A stretch of 20,060 nt of DNA from a virus. The notes beneath the pieces were generated by a model. It was not told the DNA's origin. It searched no databases and was given only the letters and a program-made list of their open reading frames with translations. The stretch is from IMG/VR virus record IMGVR_UViG_3300027881_000111, positions 1 to 20,060 of that record; one strand, written 5' to 3'. The translations under genes and the position numbers were made by a program. Shown one piece after another: positions 7,031 to 16,131 of this stretch; the first letter of the stretch is position 1; each line of letters begins with the position of its first letter.

Positions 7031-7569
7031 TGGATGGTGGAGCAAGTTTTTATATCGCGATGGCGGCGATGGCGGCAGGTACAGCCGTTCAGACCATCGA
7101 CACAATGAACGCGAACAAGCGCCGCGAGGAGATCCTTGCACAAGAGCTTCGCGCAAACGAGCTGGCCGCGCTTGATGAGGAAAACGAAAGGCTTATTGCT
7201 TTGCGTCTTGCTAATGAAGAAATTCTTGCTGGTGCTGGTGGAGTTGATGCTTGGGCATCACCTTCGCTAATTGCTGCTAGAAACTTCAACTTTGAAATGG
7301 GGATGCAGGATATTGCAAACCTGCGTTACAACATAGCAGGCTCGCGAGCTGGCACTTCTGCTCGTATTGCAATACTCCGAGAAAATAGCAGGGCAACTCA
7401 AACTGCTGGAATCTTAGAGATTGTAGGCACTGCGTTTTCAGCAATGGATGCGAGAAGCCAACTTGCTAAGACAAAGATGGACCCCGGCGTATTGTCTGCT
7501 CAGGGAAATCCGATGTCGCCACTTCCGTCGAAACCATCAACCCTTACAGTCTTTGGGAATCCTAAATAA
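7030..7569 (+). CDS. Internal virion (ejection) protein at the T7 gp14 position
   Basis: This 179-residue protein has the size and position of T7 gp14 (196), the ejection protein that inserts in the host outer membrane. The N-terminus is hydrophobic and Ala/Met-rich (IAMAAMAAGTAVQTI, encoded in part by a tandem GCGATGGCG repeat near 7058-7075), followed by a long charged helix NANKRREEILAQELRANE continuing to about residue 70. The remainder is helical with ASPSLIAARNFNFEMGMQDI, as seen in the family, and ends in a Pro/Ser-rich tail. The start overlaps the previous stop (TAATG) and is preceded by GAGGTGG at about 7015-7021, a good ribosome binding site. Assignment relies on position, size and helical composition, since these proteins diverge quickly. 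Confidence 0.8.
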   Translation: MDGGASFYIAMAAMAAGTAVQTIDTMNANKRREEILAQELRANELAALDEENERLIALRLANEEILAGAGGVDAWASPSLIAARNFNFEMGMQDIANLRYNIAGSRAGTSARIAILRENSRATQTAGILEIVGTAFSAMDARSQLAKTKMDPGVLSAQGNPMSPLPSKPSTLTVFGNPK

Positions 7570-10232
7570 TGGCTAGACTCCGCAGACAGATTGGGATCAA
7601 TACCGCAGCGGTACGTTTGCCTGAAACGACAAGTGTTGGCCCTGCTCTCGTTAAGACGGCAACAAGCGTAGCTAACCTGGCCTTTGAAAGAAATGCCGAT
7701 AGGGTTACGCAAGAAGCACAGATGGCCGCGGCTGCACTCAATTTTGAGCGCGACGGTGATGGCAATCTAACCGCTCCGAGTTTGCCGCTTGCAGAGAATG
7801 GCTTACTGGCTCCAAGCATTTACGACCGCGCTTACACACAAATGGTGTCAACTCGTTATCTCAATCAGATGAAGATTGATATGGCGAAGCGCCTGAATAC
7901 GATTGCCACAGAAAATCGTTTTGATCCGAAAGCCTATGATCTGCTCGGTAATGCCTACGTCAACAAAATGACTGAGCTGGCACCGGATATGCTCAAGCCT
8001 GATGTGAATCAGAGTGGGCAGGTAATTACGGTTGAACACTACAACCGGATCATTCGAGTAACAGCAGAGCGCGATCACGCCGAAGCGCGTGAGGTACACC
8101 TTAATTCCATCCAAACGATCAGGAACGATCTGATCGGTTACGTTGAATCCGACGCACCACAAGATGTTATTAACGCACAAATGATGAAGCTCCGCGCTGC
8201 GATTGTAGAAGGCCGAGACATCAGGGAGGGCGGGTTCAGTTTTTGGAATGACGCAGAAATGTCCGATATGTTGGATGACGTTGAACAAACCTATGCTCTT
8301 TCGAGATTGGTCGCCAGCGTCGTCAACTTGCCAGATGATCCGGTTGCTCACGCTGAAGCGTTGCAAGCCTTGACTGATCTTGCTCTCGGTGAGGGCTCGA
8401 TTCAAATGATTGATGAATTTGGCGAAGCGTATATATCCCCGGTGGCTGAGATTTGGCCCAACCCTGCCGACCGTATTGCGCTTTCCGCAATCGCCAGCGA
8501 TGTACTTCGCCTGAAGGGAATTGCTTTTCAAGGAGTGCGTGATGCACGACTGGATCGCAAAGTGATTGATTTCTTTAACTGGTTCACGCCGCACGCTGTA
8601 CACAATCTACCGAAGGGAATCCCATTAGACATAGACCGTCTTTACGATGAGTTCTTGAAGGCGGACGCTGATGTTAAGTCTTTTGGTTTCGACGACACAT
8701 TACGCGAAGCTATTGCAGATATTATTTTAGGCACGCTGACTGGCGGCCCAAACATGACCCAATGGGAGGAAGATTTTATACCCGGTTGGCAAAGCTGGAA
8801 TGAACGATTTGAAGCTGAAGTTCTTCGACTGCTTGACGGTGAACCAATGGAGTCGTACAGCAAAGAAGAACAGCGTGAAATAGCCAATGCTGCTTATGAC
8901 ACGATTGGTAGCGTACCTGGCGGTCACGATCAGACCCCAGATGGAGCGCGGGAGATCTGGAAATACTACAACGGCATGACCGGCCTCGAGCTAGATCAAG
9001 GTTTTTACGATGACCTGATTGATAACCCCAATCACCCGAGATGGGCGGATCTTGACTACTTTGTTCCGGGCCAGCTCGCGCATATCGGTATCTGGCAAAA
9101 AGAATTGAGCGACGCAATCATCGGCAGGCTTATGGACCCCGAGGGAATGAATACCTCAACCCTTACGCAGACAATGAGATTGGCCCGTAGGTTCTGGGAC
9201 TCGCCCTCATTCAGAGACAATATGCAGGACAAGAACGCGCTCGGCCCGCAGGTTGGTGGTGCGCTCGAACTGATATTTGATAATAACGGAATGATTACTG
9301 CTGACAACGTACAGAAGGTTTTGGAGAGCTTTGGTCGTTCCGGCTACAACCCGCATATGAAATATGATGATATGTCCGATTTGGTAAAAGCCGAGTGGGA
9401 AGCAAAGGCTAAAGCCTATCTTGAAACGAAATTCACAAACAACTGGTGGGCGCTTGGAATTATTGGAATGGGTGTGAAGGGCGTAGAAGTGCCGCGTTGG
9501 TTTGAGGGTGGCTACAATCCTCTCGCGCCACAGCTCACCGGGATCGACGGGATCTACCAAGATCGGATTATTGGTAAGCTGAAACTGAAGTCTGGTCGCA
9601 TGGACCCTGATAATCCAGACGCATTCTCTCCGTTCATCAATGACGCTGTAAACGAGGTCATGAAAGAGAATGGATTGGCTCCAACTAAGATCGGGTTCAG
9701 CGCGACCCGCTACAGCAATTACTATGAGTGGAGTGGTTGGCCTAACACTTGGCCGAGAGAGTTTTCAAGACCGACCTGGGCCATTGTTCAACGACCGCCT
9801 GAGTGGTATGTCGCTCAAGACAAAGATATTTCTAAGGGTGGGGTTGTCAATCGCGATGCAATGGTTTATGTCGAGGATAACTTCCAGAAAATTCTTAATG
9901 ATTATAGTGAGCAAACGTGGCCGGGCGAGGAGCCGCATTATAAGGCTGGCGTAAATGCCGGTCTTCGGTATTCCGGGCTTAATACTGCACCCGACAGGCT
10001 CGGCCAGCCAACTTGGGAAATCGTTCTTCTCGCCAGAAATGGGGTTGACCAGAAAATATTGACCAAGCAAGGAAAGTGGGGAGATGTTCGAGTTCTGTTC
10101 ACTTTGGAGAATGCTCTCAAGCGATACAGAGAAGATAGGCAAGCTGGTCGCCTTTTAGGATCAGAGGCTTCTGGCCGGATTCGGACGTACCATCAAGAAT
10201 ACAGACCGTATTACACAGGGCCGCGTCCGTGA
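7569..10232 (+). CDS. Internal virion (ejection) protein at the T7 gp15 position
   Basis: This 887-residue, largely alpha-helical protein lies between the gp14- and gp16-position genes and is somewhat longer than T7 gp15 (747). In T7 this protein forms a tube with gp16 that spans the host periplasm during genome ejection. The N-terminal 130 residues are Ala-rich helices (TSVANLAFERNADRVTQEAQ) as expected. The C-terminal third is rich in Trp, Tyr and Pro (for example YYEWSGWPNTWP and PTWAIVQRPPEWYV, about residues 718-745), with a PTWEIVLLARNG segment about 75 residues later that looks like a second version of PTWAIV. I see no peptidoglycan hydrolase motif. The start overlaps the preceding stop (TAATG) and its stop overlaps the next gene's GTG start (GTGA). 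Confidence 0.85.
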   Translation: MARLRRQIGINTAAVRLPETTSVGPALVKTATSVANLAFERNADRVTQEAQMAAAALNFERDGDGNLTAPSLPLAENGLLAPSIYDRAYTQMVSTRYLNQMKIDMAKRLNTIATENRFDPKAYDLLGNAYVNKMTELAPDMLKPDVNQSGQVITVEHYNRIIRVTAERDHAEAREVHLNSIQTIRNDLIGYVESDAPQDVINAQMMKLRAAIVEGRDIREGGFSFWNDAEMSDMLDDVEQTYALSRLVASVVNLPDDPVAHAEALQALTDLALGEGSIQMIDEFGEAYISPVAEIWPNPADRIALSAIASDVLRLKGIAFQGVRDARLDRKVIDFFNWFTPHAVHNLPKGIPLDIDRLYDEFLKADADVKSFGFDDTLREAIADIILGTLTGGPNMTQWEEDFIPGWQSWNERFEAEVLRLLDGEPMESYSKEEQREIANAAYDTIGSVPGGHDQTPDGAREIWKYYNGMTGLELDQGFYDDLIDNPNHPRWADLDYFVPGQLAHIGIWQKELSDAIIGRLMDPEGMNTSTLTQTMRLARRFWDSPSFRDNMQDKNALGPQVGGALELIFDNNGMITADNVQKVLESFGRSGYNPHMKYDDMSDLVKAEWEAKAKAYLETKFTNNWWALGIIGMGVKGVEVPRWFEGGYNPLAPQLTGIDGIYQDRIIGKLKLKSGRMDPDNPDAFSPFINDAVNEVMKENGLAPTKIGFSATRYSNYYEWSGWPNTWPREFSRPTWAIVQRPPEWYVAQDKDISKGGVVNRDAMVYVEDNFQKILNDYSEQTWPGEEPHYKAGVNAGLRYSGLNTAPDRLGQPTWEIVLLARNGVDQKILTKQGKWGDVRVLFTLENALKRYREDRQAGRLLGSEASGRIRTYHQEYRPYYTGPRP

Positions 10233-13200
10233 CAGGCAATCGCATATCCGACATTCTTGGATCGCCGCCGCCTGTTTATCAATCTGAGAAGCAGCGTCAT
10301 GGCACTCGCATGGATGCGGTGCGTAATGCCTATATGCTGGATACCTCAATAGGACAAATGACAGTACTGGCTGCAACGTCCGAAGCATTTGGCGTTCCGT
10401 TGGTGAGAATGTTTCGTCGAGTCCAGCCCGGTTACAGTCCATACAATCCAGAAACGGAAAATCTGGACGGATTTGGTTATTGGATGGATGAGTTCAAAGA
10501 TTCAACGTCGCCTGAAGAAACGGCGATGATTAAACAGATGATCGAAAACAATCTCGATATGCGTATGGAGCTCGAGGGGTGGGGCGGCACACGCTTGGCT
10601 ACCAACTTCCTCGATCCTATCAACTTGATCCCTGTCCCATTTGCTCTTGGCAAGGGTTTTTCTGAAGGAGCGAAAGTCGCACTCAAGCGTGGTATTCCTA
10701 TTGTTGCCGGCACTGAGATTGTTAGGCACAACATTGATCCGACTTCCACCGTGGAAGAAACCATATTTGCTACTCTTGGTGGCAGTCTGTTCATGGGTTT
10801 GATCGGTGGTGCTGTCGGCAAGATCCCGAAGAACACGATTACTGTTGGCGAAGCGCTTCGTCGAATAACTCCACCGCCCGGCACTACGAGTATGTCTGTT
10901 GGCATTCCGTGGTCGTATGGCGGGACCAGGGCCAGTCTGTTTGGTCGTGCAACTCGCGCACTCAAGTCTGCTGTTGGTTACGGAGATTCGATAGAAACTC
11001 GCGTTAATCCTGAATCTTTCTCGCTGAAGATTATTGACGACGACCCAAAACGTATCAGGGTAAATGTTCATTATGGCGAGGAAGGATCAATACTAAGTGC
11101 TGTTCGAGTTGGCGATGAGCTTCAAATTAAATCGCTATTCGTACCAGAAGAAATTCAGCGCAAAGGTATTGGTTCATATGCTGTTCGTATGGCCGCTAAG
11201 TATGCAGAGGATCACGGTCTCCGCTTGGTGTCAGACCATACTATGACGCCGGATGCTTTGAAGTTGTGGAAGTCTTTTGAGGCTGAAGGCTACAACGTCC
11301 ACGAAAATAAGAGCTTCAGCACAGATCCAGACGGCACTCGCTTTTCAGTTGGTGATGAGGGCAGGCCAAGTTTAGATCCACTGTTCGAGCTCAAGCGACA
11401 AATTGATCCAGACCAAATGCCAGCGGAAGCGCGACGAGCTATTGAGGAAATGGAGCTTGCGGCAAGGGAAGCTGAAGCAGAACTGAAACTTCACCACAGG
11501 TACATCAAGGAGCTGAAGCAACTTGTTAAGCAAGCTGTTGCAAAAGCTGGAAAGGCTGTCGTTGCTGGCGGTGCAAAGACAAAGGCAACGAAAGCTGCAA
11601 AGATCCTGAAGGATGAGTTAAGGCAGGCACTCAAAGATGAGAAGGGACTTCGTGATAATGCGATGCTGGCTCACCGTCAGGCTCAGGATATAAACATCAG
11701 ATCAATCGAGCTGCTTGACGCACAAACTGTCAAGGATTGGGATCTGTTGCCGACTGGCTACAACAAACTGTTGGGCAAGCTGGATCAGTTTCCGTGGTGG
11801 AGGCTACTCAAAACACCATTGAGAGGGATTGCACCGGACCTGGCCGTTCGCTATCAGATGTTTGCACTGAAGATCGCGTCGACGCCCGGCCTGAACAACA
11901 AGGGCAACAAGCTCAAACACTCAACCGGATCAAGCGTTGAATCTCTTGCCATTATTCATACTGGCCGGTGGCTGGCTGCTACCCGGGAAGCTCAGAACAT
12001 TTACCGCAAGTACATTGGTCATGGTGCATCGTCCGGACAGATCAAGCATTTTGTCATTGACCAAACTCAGCGAGTCCGCGGAGCGCTTGAGAAGTTTGGC
12101 ACTGGCGAAAAGCCGACGAAGACCCCTGATGGATTTCTCACCATTGAGGAGTTTGATCTTCAGATCAGTATTGCGATCGCGCAAGGTGGTAAGCATTCAG
12201 AGGCCGCGGTCGCTAAAGCGGCGGCTGGTTATGTCAAGGCTTTGAAGGAGCTTGGTGACGAAGCCAGAAGGCTTGGGATTACTGCCACACAGAAAAACAT
12301 CGCTCGCCGCATCGAGAATCTCAAAAGGCAAATTGATGACTTTAATGAGAAGTGGTCGGAAAAATATGACACAAGGCCAAGAAGTCTTGATGATCTCGAG
12401 GCTGAATCTAAAGCACTTGACGATGAACTTCGGGAATTTGCGACAGAGTTAGGAGTTAGCGATCCTGATGCCTATATCAATTTAACTCGTAGAGTCTTGT
12501 TAGCAGAAAAAGACGATGCTGCACGTTCTGTTGATCCCGATACAGGCAAGAGTTTTACCATTGATGAGCTAATGGCTCAGGTAAAAAAAGAAGGCGGTAC
12601 TCTTGAGCTTGGTGCAGAATTTTCTCGCCGTCGTGGTTACACACCAGAGGAGATTGAGGATTTTGTAAGTTGGCACGATCAAACTAAAGCATATATTGAT
12701 TCAGGACAAATTAGTGCTAATGATCTGGCGGCATTAACAAAAGAAGTTGGTGATGCGTTGAAAGCTCCATCACAGCTCTTGAGCCTACCGGAGTTACCGC
12801 CAGGTTTAAGGAGCGCACGCGACAGGTGGGTTTTGGAGATTGAGGAACTTTTAGGTTTGGAGCAAGCCTACAGGGTTTCAGATAATCCTAGCTTCATTCA
12901 CCGTATGTGGATCGCGGAAGAAGTAAAGGCTCAGGAGATTGAGCTAAAAGCTATGCTCACCCGCGAGTTCAATCAAAATCCAAAGCAAGTATTCAAGGAT
13001 GCTGAGGGAAATGTTGTTCGTGAACATCCAGACGTAATACTTGCCAGAGTGAATGAGGCTTATGCTGGAATCTTGCATGAAGCAGATACCGGCAACAATG
13101 GCGCGTATGCACCAAAGAGCTCACACAAGCGTCCGTGGCTTGAAGCTCGTAAGAAAGCGATCGAGGATGGAACATTTCGCAATGCCGATGGCAGCGAGGC

Positions 13201-14827
13201 AAGCCCCAAGACCAAAGAGGTAATGCTAGAAATCATCGACGCCAAGCTCGAGCAGATTGCTCGCGGCGGCGGCGGTGGTGGAGTGTCCGGCCCTTTAATT
13301 GCCCGGGAACTTGATCTTGACGATGTATCGCTTCTGAAGATGGGTTTGATCGAAGGCAATGTTAATACGTGGATGCAGCACTACGTTTCCCGAACTGCCC
13401 CAATGATCGAAACTGCCAGAATGTTTGGTGATGCTCGGGCGCAGCAGTTTATTGATGAACTCATTTCAGACACATGGGCGCGAGCTGAAGCTGAGACTGA
13501 TCCAAAAATAAAGAAAATTCTTTATGAGGAAGCGGAGGGCGGTGCTGTTGCGATGAACGATCTTCGCGACATCGTTCACGGCACATGGCAAATCCCCACT
13601 AATCCTGATGCGATTACTCCGAGAATACTGAGGATGTTGCGTAACTTTAATATCCTTGGTGCGATGGGTCGCTCGGTAATGATGGCCCTGGGTGACATTG
13701 GCAACGTGGTTGTGAGTCAGGGTTTCACTCGTTCGCTTGGTCACGCTTTTGAGAGTTTTGCATCTGGTATTACTGATGGCAGTATCAAGATGATGCGTAA
13801 TGAGGTTGACTTGGCCGGCTCGGTTAGTGAAGTCATTCTCGGTATGCGTTACCACCAGATGACAGACTTTGGTATTGCGGTTGGTTCGTCGAAGTATCCC
13901 GGCTTGGCGCGGTTCGAGCGCGGGCTTGCGAATGCTTCGCAACGCTTCTTTCTTTACAACCTTCTTGGTCCTTGGACCGATATGGCTCGGCGTTTTTCTG
14001 GCGGTATGTTGCAATCTAAGATCATCGAAAACTCTCTCTTGTGGAGGGCAGGCAATCTTGCAGATGATGAGATAACTATCATGACCCGGCTTGGCATTAA
14101 CGAGAAACAAGCCATTCAGTTCGCCGAGGAATGGGAAGCAAGCGGCAAACTCAAACATGGAAAGATGTACATTGCCAATACTTCCGAATGGGTGAGTGAA
14201 CAGGGAACGCGAACATTTCGTGCTGCGCTGAATACCGAGATCAATCGCATGGTGCCGACGCCCGGCGCGGTCGACAAGCCGAAGGGGTTGCTCAAAGGGG
14301 AGTGGTGGAAGGTAATCGGCCAGTACCGAGGTTTTAGCATCGCCGCCACACATAGGATCATGGGCGCTGGCATCCACCAGAAGGGCGCTCAGAAGTACTC
14401 AGGACTGGCCTCGATGGTCGGGATCGCCATGATGGTCGACGCCTTCAAACGGCCTGATTACATTCAAATGCCGTTTGAGGAACAGATCCTCAGAGCTGTG
14501 GAATTGAGCGCAGTTACAGGCATTATTCTTGATCTGAATGACACGCTCGAGCGAGCCACCGCCGGCGCCATTGGAATACGACCAATGCTCGGTATGGACA
14601 TTCGTGAGCGCAGTCCCAATTGGGCTAACAGGATGGGGACATTGGGTGCTGTACCTAACCAGTGGTTGACCCTGATGTATGGCCTGACGGCTGATGAGGC
14701 TGAGACTGACGACCTTGCCAGAGCGATACGCTACATGATTCCATACAACAATCTTCTATGGTGGAACGAGGCATTTACAAGAGCGCAGCGTGCATCCGTA
14801 GACTTTATTGAGGACAGAGAACAATGA
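10229..14827 (+). CDS. Giant internal virion (ejection) protein at the T7 gp16 position, with embedded GNAT-like domain
   Basis: At 1532 residues this exceeds T7 gp16 (1318) and is the largest gene here. It starts with GTG in a GTGA overlap. The order seen is: an N-terminal helical region; a Gly-rich hydrophobic segment near residues 178-200 (LGGSLFMGLIGGAVG) that could contact membrane; a GNAT-like domain at about 263-373; Lys/Ala-rich coiled-coil helices around 400-490; further helices with ARRIENLKRQIDDFNEKW near 690; a Gly6 run near 1013; and a C-terminal region at roughly 1120-1420 with IGQYRGFSIAATHRIMGAGI and MVPTPGAVDKPKG, a block shared by large ejected podovirus proteins. The T7 lytic transglycosylase domain normally found at the N-terminus is not recognisable. 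It probably forms the inner-membrane part of the ejection channel and could carry the enzyme domain into the cell. Confidence 0.88.
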   Translation: MTGNRISDILGSPPPVYQSEKQRHGTRMDAVRNAYMLDTSIGQMTVLAATSEAFGVPLVRMFRRVQPGYSPYNPETENLDGFGYWMDEFKDSTSPEETAMIKQMIENNLDMRMELEGWGGTRLATNFLDPINLIPVPFALGKGFSEGAKVALKRGIPIVAGTEIVRHNIDPTSTVEETIFATLGGSLFMGLIGGAVGKIPKNTITVGEALRRITPPPGTTSMSVGIPWSYGGTRASLFGRATRALKSAVGYGDSIETRVNPESFSLKIIDDDPKRIRVNVHYGEEGSILSAVRVGDELQIKSLFVPEEIQRKGIGSYAVRMAAKYAEDHGLRLVSDHTMTPDALKLWKSFEAEGYNVHENKSFSTDPDGTRFSVGDEGRPSLDPLFELKRQIDPDQMPAEARRAIEEMELAAREAEAELKLHHRYIKELKQLVKQAVAKAGKAVVAGGAKTKATKAAKILKDELRQALKDEKGLRDNAMLAHRQAQDINIRSIELLDAQTVKDWDLLPTGYNKLLGKLDQFPWWRLLKTPLRGIAPDLAVRYQMFALKIASTPGLNNKGNKLKHSTGSSVESLAIIHTGRWLAATREAQNIYRKYIGHGASSGQIKHFVIDQTQRVRGALEKFGTGEKPTKTPDGFLTIEEFDLQISIAIAQGGKHSEAAVAKAAAGYVKALKELGDEARRLGITATQKNIARRIENLKRQIDDFNEKWSEKYDTRPRSLDDLEAESKALDDELREFATELGVSDPDAYINLTRRVLLAEKDDAARSVDPDTGKSFTIDELMAQVKKEGGTLELGAEFSRRRGYTPEEIEDFVSWHDQTKAYIDSGQISANDLAALTKEVGDALKAPSQLLSLPELPPGLRSARDRWVLEIEELLGLEQAYRVSDNPSFIHRMWIAEEVKAQEIELKAMLTREFNQNPKQVFKDAEGNVVREHPDVILARVNEAYAGILHEADTGNNGAYAPKSSHKRPWLEARKKAIEDGTFRNADGSEASPKTKEVMLEIIDAKLEQIARGGGGGGVSGPLIARELDLDDVSLLKMGLIEGNVNTWMQHYVSRTAPMIETARMFGDARAQQFIDELISDTWARAEAETDPKIKKILYEEAEGGAVAMNDLRDIVHGTWQIPTNPDAITPRILRMLRNFNILGAMGRSVMMALGDIGNVVVSQGFTRSLGHAFESFASGITDGSIKMMRNEVDLAGSVSEVILGMRYHQMTDFGIAVGSSKYPGLARFERGLANASQRFFLYNLLGPWTDMARRFSGGMLQSKIIENSLLWRAGNLADDEITIMTRLGINEKQAIQFAEEWEASGKLKHGKMYIANTSEWVSEQGTRTFRAALNTEINRMVPTPGAVDKPKGLLKGEWWKVIGQYRGFSIAATHRIMGAGIHQKGAQKYSGLASMVGIAMMVDAFKRPDYIQMPFEEQILRAVELSAVTGIILDLNDTLERATAGAIGIRPMLGMDIRERSPNWANRMGTLGAVPNQWLTLMYGLTADEAETDDLARAIRYMIPYNNLLWWNEAFTRAQRASVDFIEDREQ
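11015..11347 (+). other. GNAT-like acetyltransferase domain inside the giant ejection protein
   Basis: Residues about 263-373 read like a GNAT fold. A beta strand LQIKSLFV leads into PEEIQRKGIGSYAVRMAAKYA, where Q310-x-x-G313-x-G315 fits the acetyl-CoA pyrophosphate-binding motif (Q/R-x-x-G-x-G/A) followed by its helix. A strand (LRLVSDH) and helix DALKLWKSFEAEGYNV then give the usual C-terminal part, where the family often has a Y-x-x-x-GF sequence. Homology is inferred from this order of elements. The catalytic base and substrate cannot be named. A degenerate domain with a structural role is an alternative. Confidence 0.65.
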
Positions 14828-16131
14828 CTCAAATTACCGTTCCAGATGTAGCAACTGAAGTTACCTACGCAGCGACTTCATCGACGACCGGCCCGTTCAC
14901 TGTGCCGTTCATGTTTTTTGAAGAAGGTGATGTGAAGGCTACCGTCACTGACATCAACGATCTTGAAACTGCGTTGGTTGTCACCACGGATTTCACGTTC
15001 GACAGCAAAGATACTCCGGTAGGACAGGAGGGCAACGGTTACGAGGGTGGCGTTATTTCCCTGAACTCTGCCATTGGTGCTGACGGCGATTCCTCGATCC
15101 GCATTTACCGCGATACCGTTGTTGCCCGGACAGCCAACTATCCGAACACCGGCCCATTTAGTATGCCGTTGCTCAACGATGAGCAGAACAAGCACATTGC
15201 GATCATGCAAGAGATTGAGCGCAACATCATTGATACAGCTCAGGAAATAATCGGTGCTGAACTTCAAACTCTCGATGACGTTTGTACGCTTGGCAATATA
15301 ACCGATCAAGACATCAATCTTAACGGCAGCGATCTAATCGTAGATGGCGGCACAATCTTTATTTATGCAGACATCAATTCGCCGCCTGAGCTTGGATCAT
15401 TCAATGCTCGTTTGGAAATCTGGGATGCTGCTGGCGATAGCAAGATGTTCGACCTGGGTTTCACCAACGCCGGCAACCTTCAGATGGAGAACTTTCAGAA
15501 CGGCGGCACGATGGAGTTTTACGTGCATGATGCCGCCAACAACATGACCACTGTTTTGACTGCTGATCCTGATGGAGATACACACCTAAACGCTGACAAT
15601 GAGTTGGTTCTTCAGTATCGCAATCAAGATACTTTGATCGTAGCTCAGTATGAAATACGGTGTGATCGCGAGCTCAAGATCCTTGAGTCGGCTGCTGGAT
15701 CTATTGCCGGCGACACGGCTGCTTACGGTCAGGTCTGGGTCAAGGATGATGTACCAAACACGCTGATGTATACGGACGATACTGGCGTTGATTACGATCT
15801 GACTCACAACCCCACTCCAATCAACAACCAATCGGCCAGCTACGAATTTATTCTTACCGATAGCGGCAAGACCGTTAGATTTACTGGTGGCACAGTTTCA
15901 CAGTCTTACACCATTCCTGCTGAATCGGCCCTCAACTTTCCGTATGGCACGATGATCGGCATTGAGAACGATGGCACAGTACCTATCACGCTGGTTATCA
16001 CCACCGATGAACTAAAGTGGGCGAAGGACAATTCGACAGGTACTAGGACGCTGGCCGCGGGAGCTGCGGCGGTCATTAAGAAGGTGGCCTCAGCGAAGTG
16101 GAAGGTTCATGGTTCGGCGCTGGTGACGTAA
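14824..16131 (+). CDS. Tail fibre protein with T7-type N-terminal attachment domain
   Basis: The first 130 residues of this 435-residue protein resemble the T7 gp17 N-terminal domain that docks the fibre to the tail nozzle. They include EVTYAATSSTTGPFTVPFMFF, DVKATVTD, GGVISLNSAIGADGDSSIRIYRDT and a helix DEQNKHIAIMQEIERNI that probably starts the shaft. After it comes LQTLDDVCTLGNITDQDINL and beta-rich segments typical of trimeric shafts, then GQVWVKDDVPNTLMYTDDTG, a motif repeated in many environmental fibre proteins. The last 95 residues (SYEFILTDSGKTVRF, TIPAESALNFPYGTMIGI, AKWKVHG) form a small beta module likely to be the tip or trimerisation domain. It overlaps the previous gene by ATGA with GAGG upstream, and the next by TAATG. 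It is shorter than T7 gp17 (553). Confidence 0.88.
   Translation: MTQITVPDVATEVTYAATSSTTGPFTVPFMFFEEGDVKATVTDINDLETALVVTTDFTFDSKDTPVGQEGNGYEGGVISLNSAIGADGDSSIRIYRDTVVARTANYPNTGPFSMPLLNDEQNKHIAIMQEIERNIIDTAQEIIGAELQTLDDVCTLGNITDQDINLNGSDLIVDGGTIFIYADINSPPELGSFNARLEIWDAAGDSKMFDLGFTNAGNLQMENFQNGGTMEFYVHDAANNMTTVLTADPDGDTHLNADNELVLQYRNQDTLIVAQYEIRCDRELKILESAAGSIAGDTAAYGQVWVKDDVPNTLMYTDDTGVDYDLTHNPTPINNQSASYEFILTDSGKTVRFTGGTVSQSYTIPAESALNFPYGTMIGIENDGTVPITLVITTDELKWAKDNSTGTRTLAAGAAAVIKKVASAKWKVHGSALVT

Noticed and set aside
7848-8603. Antisense open frame (251 codons) opposite the gp15-position gene
   Set aside because: It appears to be a shadow of codon bias in the long sense gene. All other genes run on the + strand.
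13466-14377. Antisense open frame (303 codons) opposite the conserved C-terminal region of the giant ejection protein
   Set aside because: The sense strand holds a recognised conserved block; the antisense product is rich in His, Arg and Cys with no domain pattern.
16098-16130. Upstream in-frame start for the beta-rich appendage gene
   Set aside because: It lies inside the fibre gene, whereas ATG 16131 overlaps the fibre stop as TAATG, the junction used repeatedly in this operon.
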